This document shows, in pieces, positions 54,761 to 62,444 of a DNA stretch of 64,000 nucleotides. The position numbers and the translations under genes were made by a program. The stretch spans positions 1 through 64,000 of the IMG/VR virus record IMGVR_UViG_3300032087_004307; one strand, 5' to 3'. Position 1 is the stretch's first letter; each line of letters begins with the position of its first letter. Under the pieces are notes generated by a model, which was not told the DNA's origin, searched no databases, and was given only the letters and a program-made list of their open reading frames with translations. The stretch comes from a virus.

Positions 54761-55900
54761 ATGGCAAACTTATTTGAAAGCAACTGGTCCGCAACTAAAG
54801 ACGCTTTACTAGAAGGACTTTCTGGAAACAGAAAATCTAGTCTAGATGTTGTCCTCGAAAATACAAAGAGACATTTGTCCGAGGCCGCAACAGCAGGTGC
54901 CACAGGTGCAGGTTCAGTAGCGACATTAAACAAGGTTATGTTACCACTAATTAGAAGGGTTATGCCTTCTGTTATTGCTAACGAACTAGTAGGTGTTCAA
55001 CCTATGACTGGTCCAGTAGGGCAAATCCACACACTAAGAGTCAGATATTCTGAAACTGGTGGTGGAGCAACAGCAGGTGACGAGGCTTTAAGTCCTTTTA
55101 AACTTGCTAGTACTTATGCAGGTTCTCCAGATGCTACGGCAACTGCTGAAGGACAAGCAGGTAGAAAAATGAGCATTCAGATCTTAAAAGAAACTGTTGA
55201 AGCGAAAACCAGAAGGTTATCAGCAAGATGGACTTTTGAGGCGGCTCAAGATGCAGAAAGTATGCACGGCGTTGACGTTGAAGCAGAAATTATGCAGGCT
55301 TTAGCACAAGAGATCGTAGTTGAAATCGACCAAGAAATTATCGGTTCACTAAGAACTCTAGCAGGTGCTGGAACAACTTTAGACTTTAGTTCACTAAGTG
55401 GAACAAGTATTTACGTTGGTGACAGACATGCGGCTTTGGCTATTGAGATCAACAGAGCGGCTAACAGAATCGCGGCTAGAACAAGACGTGGCGCTGGTAA
55501 CTACATTGTTGTTTCTCCAGAAGCATTGACAATCCTACAAAGTGCGTCAACTTCAACATTTGCTAGAACAACTGAAGGATCTTTTGAAGCACCTACAAAT
55601 ACTAAATTTGTTGGTACTCTTAACGGTTCTATCAAAGTTTTTGCTGACAACTATGCGGCTGACGGTACTAAAGTACTTGTTGGTTACAAAGGATCAAGCG
55701 AAACTGATGCTCCAGCATTCTACTGCCCATATATCCCATTAATGAGCACAGGCCCAGTAATGGATCCAAGCAGTTTTGAACCAGTAGTAAGTTTCATGAC
55801 CAGATACGGTTATAAAGAACTTACAAATACTGCTTCATCTCTTGGTAATGCGGCAGACTACGTTGATGCAGTTACTTTAAGTAACGTTGCATTCCAGTAA
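54761..55900 (+). CDS. 23: Major capsid protein gp23
   Basis: 379 residues, HK97-type capsid fold of the T4 lineage. Recognisable: VMLPLIRRVMPSVIANELVG, VQPMTGPVGQIHTLRVRYS, ARWTFEAAQDAESMHGVDVE, YIVVSPEALTILQSA, PVVSFMTRYGYKEL. A likely gp21 cut is after LSE (Glu41) in RHLSEAATAG, giving a mature form of about 338 residues. Clearly shorter than T4 gp23 (521); the inserted chitin-binding-like domain of T4 is missing. Last gene of the head operon with a strong terminator ~57 nt after its stop. TTAGGAG precedes the ATG. Confidence 0.95.
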   Translation: MANLFESNWSATKDALLEGLSGNRKSSLDVVLENTKRHLSEAATAGATGAGSVATLNKVMLPLIRRVMPSVIANELVGVQPMTGPVGQIHTLRVRYSETGGGATAGDEALSPFKLASTYAGSPDATATAEGQAGRKMSIQILKETVEAKTRRLSARWTFEAAQDAESMHGVDVEAEIMQALAQEIVVEIDQEIIGSLRTLAGAGTTLDFSSLSGTSIYVGDRHAALAIEINRAANRIAARTRRGAGNYIVVSPEALTILQSASTSTFARTTEGSFEAPTNTKFVGTLNGSIKVFADNYAADGTKVLVGYKGSSETDAPAFYCPYIPLMSTGPVMDPSSFEPVVSFMTRYGYKELTNTASSLGNAADYVDAVTLSNVAFQ

Positions 55901-55956
55901 GCCGAAAGACTTACCGGTTTCAAAGTAGACCAGTTACTAGTTCAACTAGAAACATT

Positions 55957-55987
55957 AAAAGAGGACTTTTTAAGTCCTCTTTTTTTG
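55957..55987 (+). terminator. Strong terminator after capsid gene
   Basis: Perfect 12-bp stem AAAAGAGGACTT / AAGTCCTCTTTT with a TTT loop, running into seven or more T. It separates the head operon from the fibre operon that starts at 56013. Confidence 0.93.
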
Positions 55988-56012
55988 ACTAAAAAATCTA
56001 TATGTTAAAAAT

Positions 56013-56020
56013 GATAAATA
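56013..56020 (+). promoter_or_regulatory. Late promoter box GATAAATA
   Basis: 28 nt before ATG 56049, with AAAGGA in the leader. Directly after the capsid terminator, so it starts a separate fibre unit. Confidence 0.78.
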
Positions 56021-56048
56021 GTCTTTATATATTAAAGGATTATACTAA

Positions 56049-59000
56049 ATGGCTACAAACAATACCTATATAAATGCTCAAGATGACTTTACAGTTAAGG
56101 GTAACCTAACCGTTGAAGGTAATGTAACACAGGTCAGTACAACTATTAATGAAAACAGAGTTGCGGCTGAAGAATTTATTATCAACTCTGATGGTGAAAA
56201 CACAACAGCAAAACTGACACTTAACAGTAATAATACTTTTGCAAACATTAGTTTTATTGATGGCGGCAACATGGTTGTTGAGCCTAATCTACAAGGTAAT
56301 ATTATAATAGGTTCAGGCCAAACACTAACAGTGGCGGGCGGTGCCAACATTCAGGGTAACATATTTTTTGGTAATGTATCAGGTGTGGCTAGTGAAGCCA
56401 CAATGTTTACTGATTTGGTTACAGTTGTTTTATCAGGAGATGCTACAGGCCAAGCACAATTTCAAGGTTCAGGAAATACAGCAACAATACCATTAGTATT
56501 AGATTCAGTAAACAGTAATACAGGAAGTTTTGGTGATGCCGCGACAATTCCAAACTTTACAGTAAATGCAAAAGGACTACTTACAGCCGCAGGTGAAACA
56601 GCAGTAAGTATTACATCATCACAAGTATCTGATTTTACAACTTCAGCAAGAGGTGTTTTATCAGGAAGTTTGGGTGTAGAATATAATAATTCATCCGGAG
56701 TTGTATCTTTAAGCCAATATGGAGGAGCAGGACAGTTTGGTAGTGCTACAGCAGTTCCTCAAATAGTAGTAGACGGTGGCGGAAGAATATCATCGTCAAG
56801 TAATGTTACTATAGCAATCCCTAGTTCACAAATTACAGATTTTACATCAAGAGTTAGATCAAATATTACAGTATCAGATTCAGGTGGAGACGGTTCTTTA
56901 GCATACAATAGTACATCTGGTGTAATTACATATACTGGCCCAAGTGCAAGTGAAGTAAGAGCTCACTTTACAGGCGGAACAGGTATAGATATCTCAAGTG
57001 GAACAGTTGCTATTGATAATACTGTAGTCCAAACAACAGGCACACAAACAATAAGTGGTGCTAAAACATTTACAGGCACAGTTGACTTAACAGGTGCTAC
57101 ATTGCCAGGTAATATAACATTTGCTGGAAATATCACAGCAACAAATATTGATACAGTAACCCAAACAGATTCAATTATAACAGATAATAACATTTATCTA
57201 AACCAAGGTGGTTCAAACAGAGACGCAAAAATTCAAGTAGAGCGTACACCTGCAAATGCATATTTAATGTGGGACGATGGAACTAGCAGATGGCAGTTTA
57301 GTAATGACGGCTCATCAGATAACAATATGCTTACACTTTCAGACTTTAGTAGTGGTATAACAAGCGATATAGTTACAACAGGAAAAATTTTATATAGTAA
57401 CATGTATAGTACGGAAGGAGATCTTCCTAGTGCGAGTACATATCACGGAATGTTTGCTCATGTACATGCTACAGGAAAAGGATATTTTGCACATGGCGGC
57501 AACTGGATCAAATTATTAGATGAAACAAATTCTACAACCGCAAACTTAACAGAAGGTAGCAATTTATATTATACCACAGCAAGAGCAAATAGTGCCATGG
57601 ACGCCTATTTAAGTGGCGGCGACGGAATAGATTATACTTCAGGGTCAATAGATGTAGACAGTACTGTTATAAGAACAACAGGAAATCAAAGTTTAGCAGG
57701 TGATAAAACATTTACAGGTAAACTAGTAGTACCTACAACTGCAACAACAGAAGCAAACGCAATTTATTCAGATGGTAACGAAGCATACATTTATATAGAC
57801 GGTGTTGCAAAACAGATTACTCCAACAGCAAGTGTTGGTAGTGTTGAAGATGTTGGCACAGGAGAAATTGATTTATATGCTGGAAACAGAATAGCAAGTA
57901 ATGTTACATATCATGGTGTTAAAAGTTTAAGTAGTGGAACATATACAAGTGTTTCAGAAAATGCTAATGTTGTAACAGTTGAAGGTGACATATCTGCAAT
58001 TAGAGGTGCCTTTAGTGCCGTGGATAATGCAGGTGACGGAACATTCACATATAATAGTAGCACAGGACAATTTAGTTACTCTGGTGTTTCACAAAGCCAA
58101 ATAAGAAGTGAATTTAGTGCAAATGGAAGTACATTAAGTTACGATAGTGGCACAGGTCAATTTACAAGTACAGCAGATAATTATGGTAATTGGAAATTTG
58201 ATACAGAGACTGGAAGTCCTTTTACTGTTAGTAGTACAGAACAAATTATATTCAACGGTGGTACAGGAATAGATATTACACATAGTGGTAATACTATTAG
58301 TATTGTAAATACAAATACAGCAGATATAACTTCAGTATTAGCAGGAACAGGTTTAACAGGTGGTGGTACATCTGGAGATGTTACACTTAATGCAAACAGT
58401 TCATTTATTAGAGGGTTGTTTAGTGGCAGTGGTGACATAAGTTATGACAGCAGTACTGGACAATTTAGTTTCACTGATTCAGATAGAAGTGATGCTACTA
58501 TAAGAGGATTATTTAGTGGTAGCAGTGGTGTAAATTATGATAACTCAACAGGAGTCATTACAGCCGATACAGCAGAAATTAGAGCAATGTTTAGTGGCAG
58601 TGGTGACATAAGTTATGACAGCAGTACTGGTGCATTTAGTTTTACAGATTCAGACAGAAGTGATGCTACAATCAGAGGACTGTTTAGTGCTAGTGGCGAT
58701 TTAAACTATAATAGTTCAACTGGTGTATTTAGTTTTACTAACGATGCTGGTGACATAGAAAGTGTTACAGCAGGAGTTGGACTATCAGGCGGCGGTTCAA
58801 GTGGAGCAGTTACATTAGATGTAATAGAAGCAACAAGTTCAGCATATGGTGGTATAAAGGTTGGATATACAGAAAATAGCCAAAACTACCCTGTAGAATT
58901 AGCCAGTGGAAAAGCATTTGTAAATGTACCTTGGGTAGATACAAATACTAACACAACATATACTGCTGGAACAGGATTAAGTTTATCAGGAACACAATTT

Positions 59001-59708
59001 AATGTTACTGGACTAACAGTTTCAGAATTAGCAGGAGGATCATTACAAACAAGTGGTGAAACTTTTGCAAATAATGATACGTCATTAATGACATCTGCCG
59101 CAATAGAAGATAAAATTTTAAGTTATGGTTATTCAACCACAACAGGTGATATTACAGCCGTTGTAGCAGGTAATGGTTTAACAGGTGGTGCTACAAGTGG
59201 TAGTGCAACATTAACTGTTGACTTGTCAGACACAACCACTTTCACAAGTACTAATACTGCCAGTAGAGCAGTTGTAAGAGACGGCTCAGGTAATTTTGCG
59301 GCAGGCACAATTACTGCAACAGCAACACAGGCCCAATATGCGGATTTGGCTGAGAAATACGAAGCAGACGCAGACTATGAACCAGGTACTGTTTTAGTTA
59401 TAGGTGGCGAAAAAGAAGTCACAGTAACAGATGAAGCCGGAAGTTACAAAGTAGTAGGTGTTGTTAGTACAGACCCAGCATACTTAATGAACAGTCAAGC
59501 AAACGGTGTAGCAGTAGCATTACGTGGTAGAGTACCATGTAAAGTAATTGGAAATGTAAACAAAGGAGATGTACTTGTTGCAAGTGATACTCCAGGATAC
59601 GCAATGGTAGGTGCATCAGTACATACTCTTAGTCCGTTACAAATAGTTGGTAGAGCATTAGAAAGTAAAACTGATGCACAACCAGGCATTATCGAAATTA
59701 TAGTTTAA
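56049..59708 (+). CDS. Long tail fibre protein with repeats
   Basis: 1,219 residues of beta-rich, Ser/Thr/Gly/Asn-rich sequence. It contains a QTISGAKTF / VERTPANAYLMW region and a VGYTENSQNYPVELASGK - FVNVPWVDTNTNTTY unit that are paralogous to the minus-strand fibre at 5564-9109. Near residues 780-890 a GSGDISYDSSTG...FSFTDSDRSDATIRGLF unit is repeated. The C-terminus (QYADLAEKYEADADYEPGTV, VVSTDPAYLMNSQANGVAVA, PLQIVGRALESK) is a compact domain often closing fibres of marine phages. No S74 or other cleaving domain was seen, so the end probably remains attached. Late box at 56013. Confidence 0.87.
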   Translation: MATNNTYINAQDDFTVKGNLTVEGNVTQVSTTINENRVAAEEFIINSDGENTTAKLTLNSNNTFANISFIDGGNMVVEPNLQGNIIIGSGQTLTVAGGANIQGNIFFGNVSGVASEATMFTDLVTVVLSGDATGQAQFQGSGNTATIPLVLDSVNSNTGSFGDAATIPNFTVNAKGLLTAAGETAVSITSSQVSDFTTSARGVLSGSLGVEYNNSSGVVSLSQYGGAGQFGSATAVPQIVVDGGGRISSSSNVTIAIPSSQITDFTSRVRSNITVSDSGGDGSLAYNSTSGVITYTGPSASEVRAHFTGGTGIDISSGTVAIDNTVVQTTGTQTISGAKTFTGTVDLTGATLPGNITFAGNITATNIDTVTQTDSIITDNNIYLNQGGSNRDAKIQVERTPANAYLMWDDGTSRWQFSNDGSSDNNMLTLSDFSSGITSDIVTTGKILYSNMYSTEGDLPSASTYHGMFAHVHATGKGYFAHGGNWIKLLDETNSTTANLTEGSNLYYTTARANSAMDAYLSGGDGIDYTSGSIDVDSTVIRTTGNQSLAGDKTFTGKLVVPTTATTEANAIYSDGNEAYIYIDGVAKQITPTASVGSVEDVGTGEIDLYAGNRIASNVTYHGVKSLSSGTYTSVSENANVVTVEGDISAIRGAFSAVDNAGDGTFTYNSSTGQFSYSGVSQSQIRSEFSANGSTLSYDSGTGQFTSTADNYGNWKFDTETGSPFTVSSTEQIIFNGGTGIDITHSGNTISIVNTNTADITSVLAGTGLTGGGTSGDVTLNANSSFIRGLFSGSGDISYDSSTGQFSFTDSDRSDATIRGLFSGSSGVNYDNSTGVITADTAEIRAMFSGSGDISYDSSTGAFSFTDSDRSDATIRGLFSASGDLNYNSSTGVFSFTNDAGDIESVTAGVGLSGGGSSGAVTLDVIEATSSAYGGIKVGYTENSQNYPVELASGKAFVNVPWVDTNTNTTYTAGTGLSLSGTQFNVTGLTVSELAGGSLQTSGETFANNDTSLMTSAAIEDKILSYGYSTTTGDITAVVAGNGLTGGATSGSATLTVDLSDTTTFTSTNTASRAVVRDGSGNFAAGTITATATQAQYADLAEKYEADADYEPGTVLVIGGEKEVTVTDEAGSYKVVGVVSTDPAYLMNSQANGVAVALRGRVPCKVIGNVNKGDVLVASDTPGYAMVGASVHTLSPLQIVGRALESKTDAQPGIIEIIV
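58417..58459 (+). repeat. 43-nt direct repeat in fibre gene (copy 1 of 2)
   Basis: Identical over 43 nt to 58588-58630, 171 nt (57 codons) away, so in frame. Part of a longer, diverged repeat of about 57 codons. Unequal recombination would add or remove whole fibre units. Confidence 0.85.
58588..58630 (+). repeat. 43-nt direct repeat in fibre gene (copy 2 of 2)
   Basis: Second copy of the repeat at 58417-58459; downstream of both, the sequence diverges at the third codon positions, indicating selection on the protein after duplication. Confidence 0.85.
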
Positions 59709-59734
59709 AAACTGATGTTTGCGTCGTAAACATC

Positions 59735-59742
59735 GATAAATA
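59735..59742 (+). promoter_or_regulatory. Late promoter box GATAAATA, leaderless
   Basis: GATAAATA, 5 nt (TTATT), then ATG 59748. No ribosome binding site before the ATG. Puts the diiron oxygenase-like enzyme in the late class. Confidence 0.74.
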
Positions 59743-59747
59743 TTATT

Positions 59748-60824
59748 ATGAAAATCATTAAAGGCCAAACTCCTACGGAAATTGTTCTGCACGAGGACGA
59801 ATATCCAACAGGACTTGAACCCACAGACATTGTGGAAATATTTCAAACTCCACTAACAGGTGCATATAATTGGGATTATACTGTACAAGACAATCGTGTA
59901 AAAAAACTTTACGAACTAGGCAAACAGTTAAACTGGAATGCTGAAGTTGATGTTGATTGGTCTCCGGAGTTTAAACCATTATCAGATGAAGAATTTGACT
60001 TTGAAAACAATCAATGGGGTAAACATCCTGAGTATGCTAAATGGGATAATGACAAACGCAAAGAGTTTATCAGAGATTTGAATGCTTGGAGCATCAGTCA
60101 ATTTTTACATGGCGAACAAGGTGCTTTATTAGTAGCAAGTCAGTTGGCCAGTTGTGCTCCTACATTTAATGCAAAACTGTATGCGGCTTCACAAACATTT
60201 GATGAAGCAAGACATGTAGAAGCATTTAACAAATATTTACAAACCAGAATACAAAAAACTTGGCCCATAGGCAGAGCCCTAAAAGGATTGCTGGATAAAA
60301 TATTAACTGATCCACGTTGGGATTTAAAGTTTATAGGTATGCAAATTGTTATAGAAGGATTGGCACTTGCCGCCTTTCAGGCAAGTAAAGATGCCAGTAA
60401 CGATCCTGTGTACAAGGAAATGGTAGGATACATTATCAGAGACGAAGCCAGGCACGTTACGTTTGGTGTAAACTATTTAGAAGAGTATGTAAAAACACTC
60501 ACAGAAGAAGAACGTAACGACAGGGCACAATTTGCCTTAGAGGCCTGTACTGTAAGCAGAAACAGATTGAGAGCATATGATGTTTGGGAAAAATATGGTA
60601 TGGACTTAGAGTTTACAGAAGAATATAATAAAACAAATGTGTTTCAAGCACAATTCCAAGATGTATTATTCAGCCGAATAATGCCCAACCTAAAAAGAAT
60701 AGGACTACTAACTGACGAACTTATACCTGAATATGAAAAACTAGGTGTAATGGGTTATGCAGATGGCGACTCAGATTTCGAAACCAGTTGGGAAGAACTA
60801 AGTAAACCACTTAAAACAGTATAA
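59748..60824 (+). CDS. Ferritin-like diiron oxygenase-type protein
   Basis: 358 residues. A four-helix diiron site is complete: Glu123 in FLHGEQGALL, Glu153 and His156 in FDEARHVEAF, Glu203 in IVIEGLALAAF, Glu233 and His236 in RDEARHVTFG. The two DEARHV motifs and the FLHGEQGALLVASQL helix match a group of bacterial ferritin-like proteins related to AurF-type N-oxygenases and ribonucleotide reductase small subunits. The radical-forming Tyr and C-terminal tail of NrdB are not apparent, and no NrdA is next to it, so an oxygenase or desaturase role is more likely than dNTP synthesis. It sits alone between fibre genes under a late, leaderless promoter. Substrate unknown. Confidence 0.8.
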   Translation: MKIIKGQTPTEIVLHEDEYPTGLEPTDIVEIFQTPLTGAYNWDYTVQDNRVKKLYELGKQLNWNAEVDVDWSPEFKPLSDEEFDFENNQWGKHPEYAKWDNDKRKEFIRDLNAWSISQFLHGEQGALLVASQLASCAPTFNAKLYAASQTFDEARHVEAFNKYLQTRIQKTWPIGRALKGLLDKILTDPRWDLKFIGMQIVIEGLALAAFQASKDASNDPVYKEMVGYIIRDEARHVTFGVNYLEEYVKTLTEEERNDRAQFALEACTVSRNRLRAYDVWEKYGMDLEFTEEYNKTNVFQAQFQDVLFSRIMPNLKRIGLLTDELIPEYEKLGVMGYADGDSDFETSWEELSKPLKTV

Positions 60825-60827
60825 AAA

Positions 60828-60835
60828 GATAAATA
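60828..60835 (+). promoter_or_regulatory. Late promoter box GATAAATA with long leader
   Basis: Begins 3 nt after the diiron gene stop. The transcript would carry a ~110-nt leader before ATG 60951, much longer than other leaders here. Confidence 0.72.
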
Positions 60836-60852
60836 TATGTAGACGGAGAAGA

Positions 60853-60935
60853 CTGTGTCGTCACTCATGAATATCATGAGGACACAGACTAGGGTTCTTA
60901 AGGCATGGTGTCCTTATCACAACTCCTAGAACTGA
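60853..60935 (+). promoter_or_regulatory. Structured leader with alternative hairpins
   Basis: CTGTGTC (60853-60859) pairs with GACACAG (60881-60887), and inside it CTCATGA (60864-60870) pairs with TCATGAG (60874-60880) around an ATA loop: 14 bp with one GTCA bulge. The GGACAC at 60880-60885 can instead pair with GTGTCC at 60908-60913, breaking the outer stem. TAAGG/CCTTA and GTTCT/AGAAC offer further stems before the start codon. The layout is that of a regulatory leader; no known class is recognised. Confidence 0.5.
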
Positions 60936-60950
60936 CCTGGATAATAAAGT

Positions 60951-62426
60951 ATGGCGATTTTTGGAAATTTTAAGGGTACCACGCAGTCTGAATTTCAGAT
61001 TGGAAAAACCTCTGAAGGTTCAAAAATATCATCTGGCACATTACCCGATAGCGGTATCTCTAACGGTGATATCTATATAGATAGTTCTAATTCAACATTG
61101 CAGGTATATAATAATGCCTGGGTAAGTGTAGGAAGTACTTTAGCAGACTTGAACGTTGACTCTGGTACATTATTTGTAGACAGCAGTAACGATACAGTCT
61201 CCGTCGGCTCAACTAGTTCAAATGACAAACTATTTGTAAACGGTAGTTTAAGATTAGGAACAAACCCAACATTAAAATTTAGTGGTGCATATTTAGATGT
61301 AACCCACAGTAATGGAACTGCTACCCAGTTAAGAGTAAGAGATAACGGTTCCGGTTCAGACCCAATATTTAAAGTTTATAATGCAAGTAATAATGCAGAA
61401 GTATTTAAAGTACAGGGCTCGACAACTACTGTAACAGGTGATATTAATGTATCCACATCAAATCAAAATGCTTTAGTTCTTGACTCAACAAATAACGATG
61501 GTCCTGTTACTGTATTTAAAAATAGCGGAACAGAAACAGGGTACATTGGAAATTCAGAAGCATTAATAACAAATGGCGGAACAGCCAATTTTGGAATCAG
61601 AGCACAAGGACATCTAACACTATCTGCTAATGGTAATAATGAAACATTTAAAATTAGTAGTACAGAAACAATAGTAACAGGTAATGTTGTACCAAGTGCA
61701 AACGTAACATACGATTTAGGTACTGATACAGCAAGATGGAAAGATTTATACCTAAGTGGCAATACCATAAAATTAGGCACAACAGCAATTAGTGTTACAT
61801 CAGATAATGAAATAGATTTCTCTGATACTGCTAATAGTAGTGTAAAAAGGAAACTAGTTGTTGATGAAATTGAACTAGGAAGTGGTAGTGATAAAATTGT
61901 TTTAAGAAAAGGTTCAGACGGTAAATTTGAATCCAAAGCAAAAAACAGAAGTACAAAAGCAGAAAGTTCTGTAAAGGTTGATTTAGATGACAATGATACA
62001 GACGACTTATCAGAAGGTTCAACAAATGTATATTTTACAACAGCAAGAGCAAATAGTGCCATAGATGCTAAACTTACTGGAGACATTACATTAGGTAATG
62101 TTACCTCACAATCCACAAACACTGGTGTAGTTGAGGGTGTTGTTTTCCAACCAATAACAGATTATGGTAGTATTACAAATTCAGCAAATATAACTATAGA
62201 CTATGGTGCAGTAAACGAAGCAGGAATAGTTCCAGCAATTGGTGACTTTGAATATCTAAATGATATTTTTGGACCAACAGGCGACAGTTTTACAGTATCA
62301 TCACTTCCAAGTGCGGCACAACCAGGACAAATGATATATGTTTCAGATGAAACTGGCGGTTCAGTTATGGCATTTAGTGATGGCAGTAACTGGAGAAGGA
62401 TAACAGATAGAGCAGTAGTAAGTTAA
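60951..62426 (+). CDS. Tail fibre structural protein
   Basis: 491 residues: MAIFGNFKGTTQSEFQIGKT start, a DIYIDSSNSTLQVYNNAW strand region, repeated beta turns with VNGSLRLGTNPTLKFSG and YDLGTDTARWKDLYLSGNTI units that are common in phage fibres, then SSVKRKLVVDEIELGSGSDK and a C-terminal YVSDETGGSVMAFSDGSNW-type tip that ends in VVS. No cleaving domain. Ribosome binding site is weak (GGATAATAAAG), which fits control by the structured leader. 18 nt before the next fibre gene. Confidence 0.8.
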   Translation: MAIFGNFKGTTQSEFQIGKTSEGSKISSGTLPDSGISNGDIYIDSSNSTLQVYNNAWVSVGSTLADLNVDSGTLFVDSSNDTVSVGSTSSNDKLFVNGSLRLGTNPTLKFSGAYLDVTHSNGTATQLRVRDNGSGSDPIFKVYNASNNAEVFKVQGSTTTVTGDINVSTSNQNALVLDSTNNDGPVTVFKNSGTETGYIGNSEALITNGGTANFGIRAQGHLTLSANGNNETFKISSTETIVTGNVVPSANVTYDLGTDTARWKDLYLSGNTIKLGTTAISVTSDNEIDFSDTANSSVKRKLVVDEIELGSGSDKIVLRKGSDGKFESKAKNRSTKAESSVKVDLDDNDTDDLSEGSTNVYFTTARANSAIDAKLTGDITLGNVTSQSTNTGVVEGVVFQPITDYGSITNSANITIDYGAVNEAGIVPAIGDFEYLNDIFGPTGDSFTVSSLPSAAQPGQMIYVSDETGGSVMAFSDGSNWRRITDRAVVS

Positions 62427-62444
62427 TTTTAAACAGGAACACAC

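Noticed and set aside
59748-60824. Ribonucleotide reductase small subunit (NrdB)
   Set aside because: Ligands fit the wider diiron family, but NrdB-specific features and an NrdA partner are not seen and timing is late.
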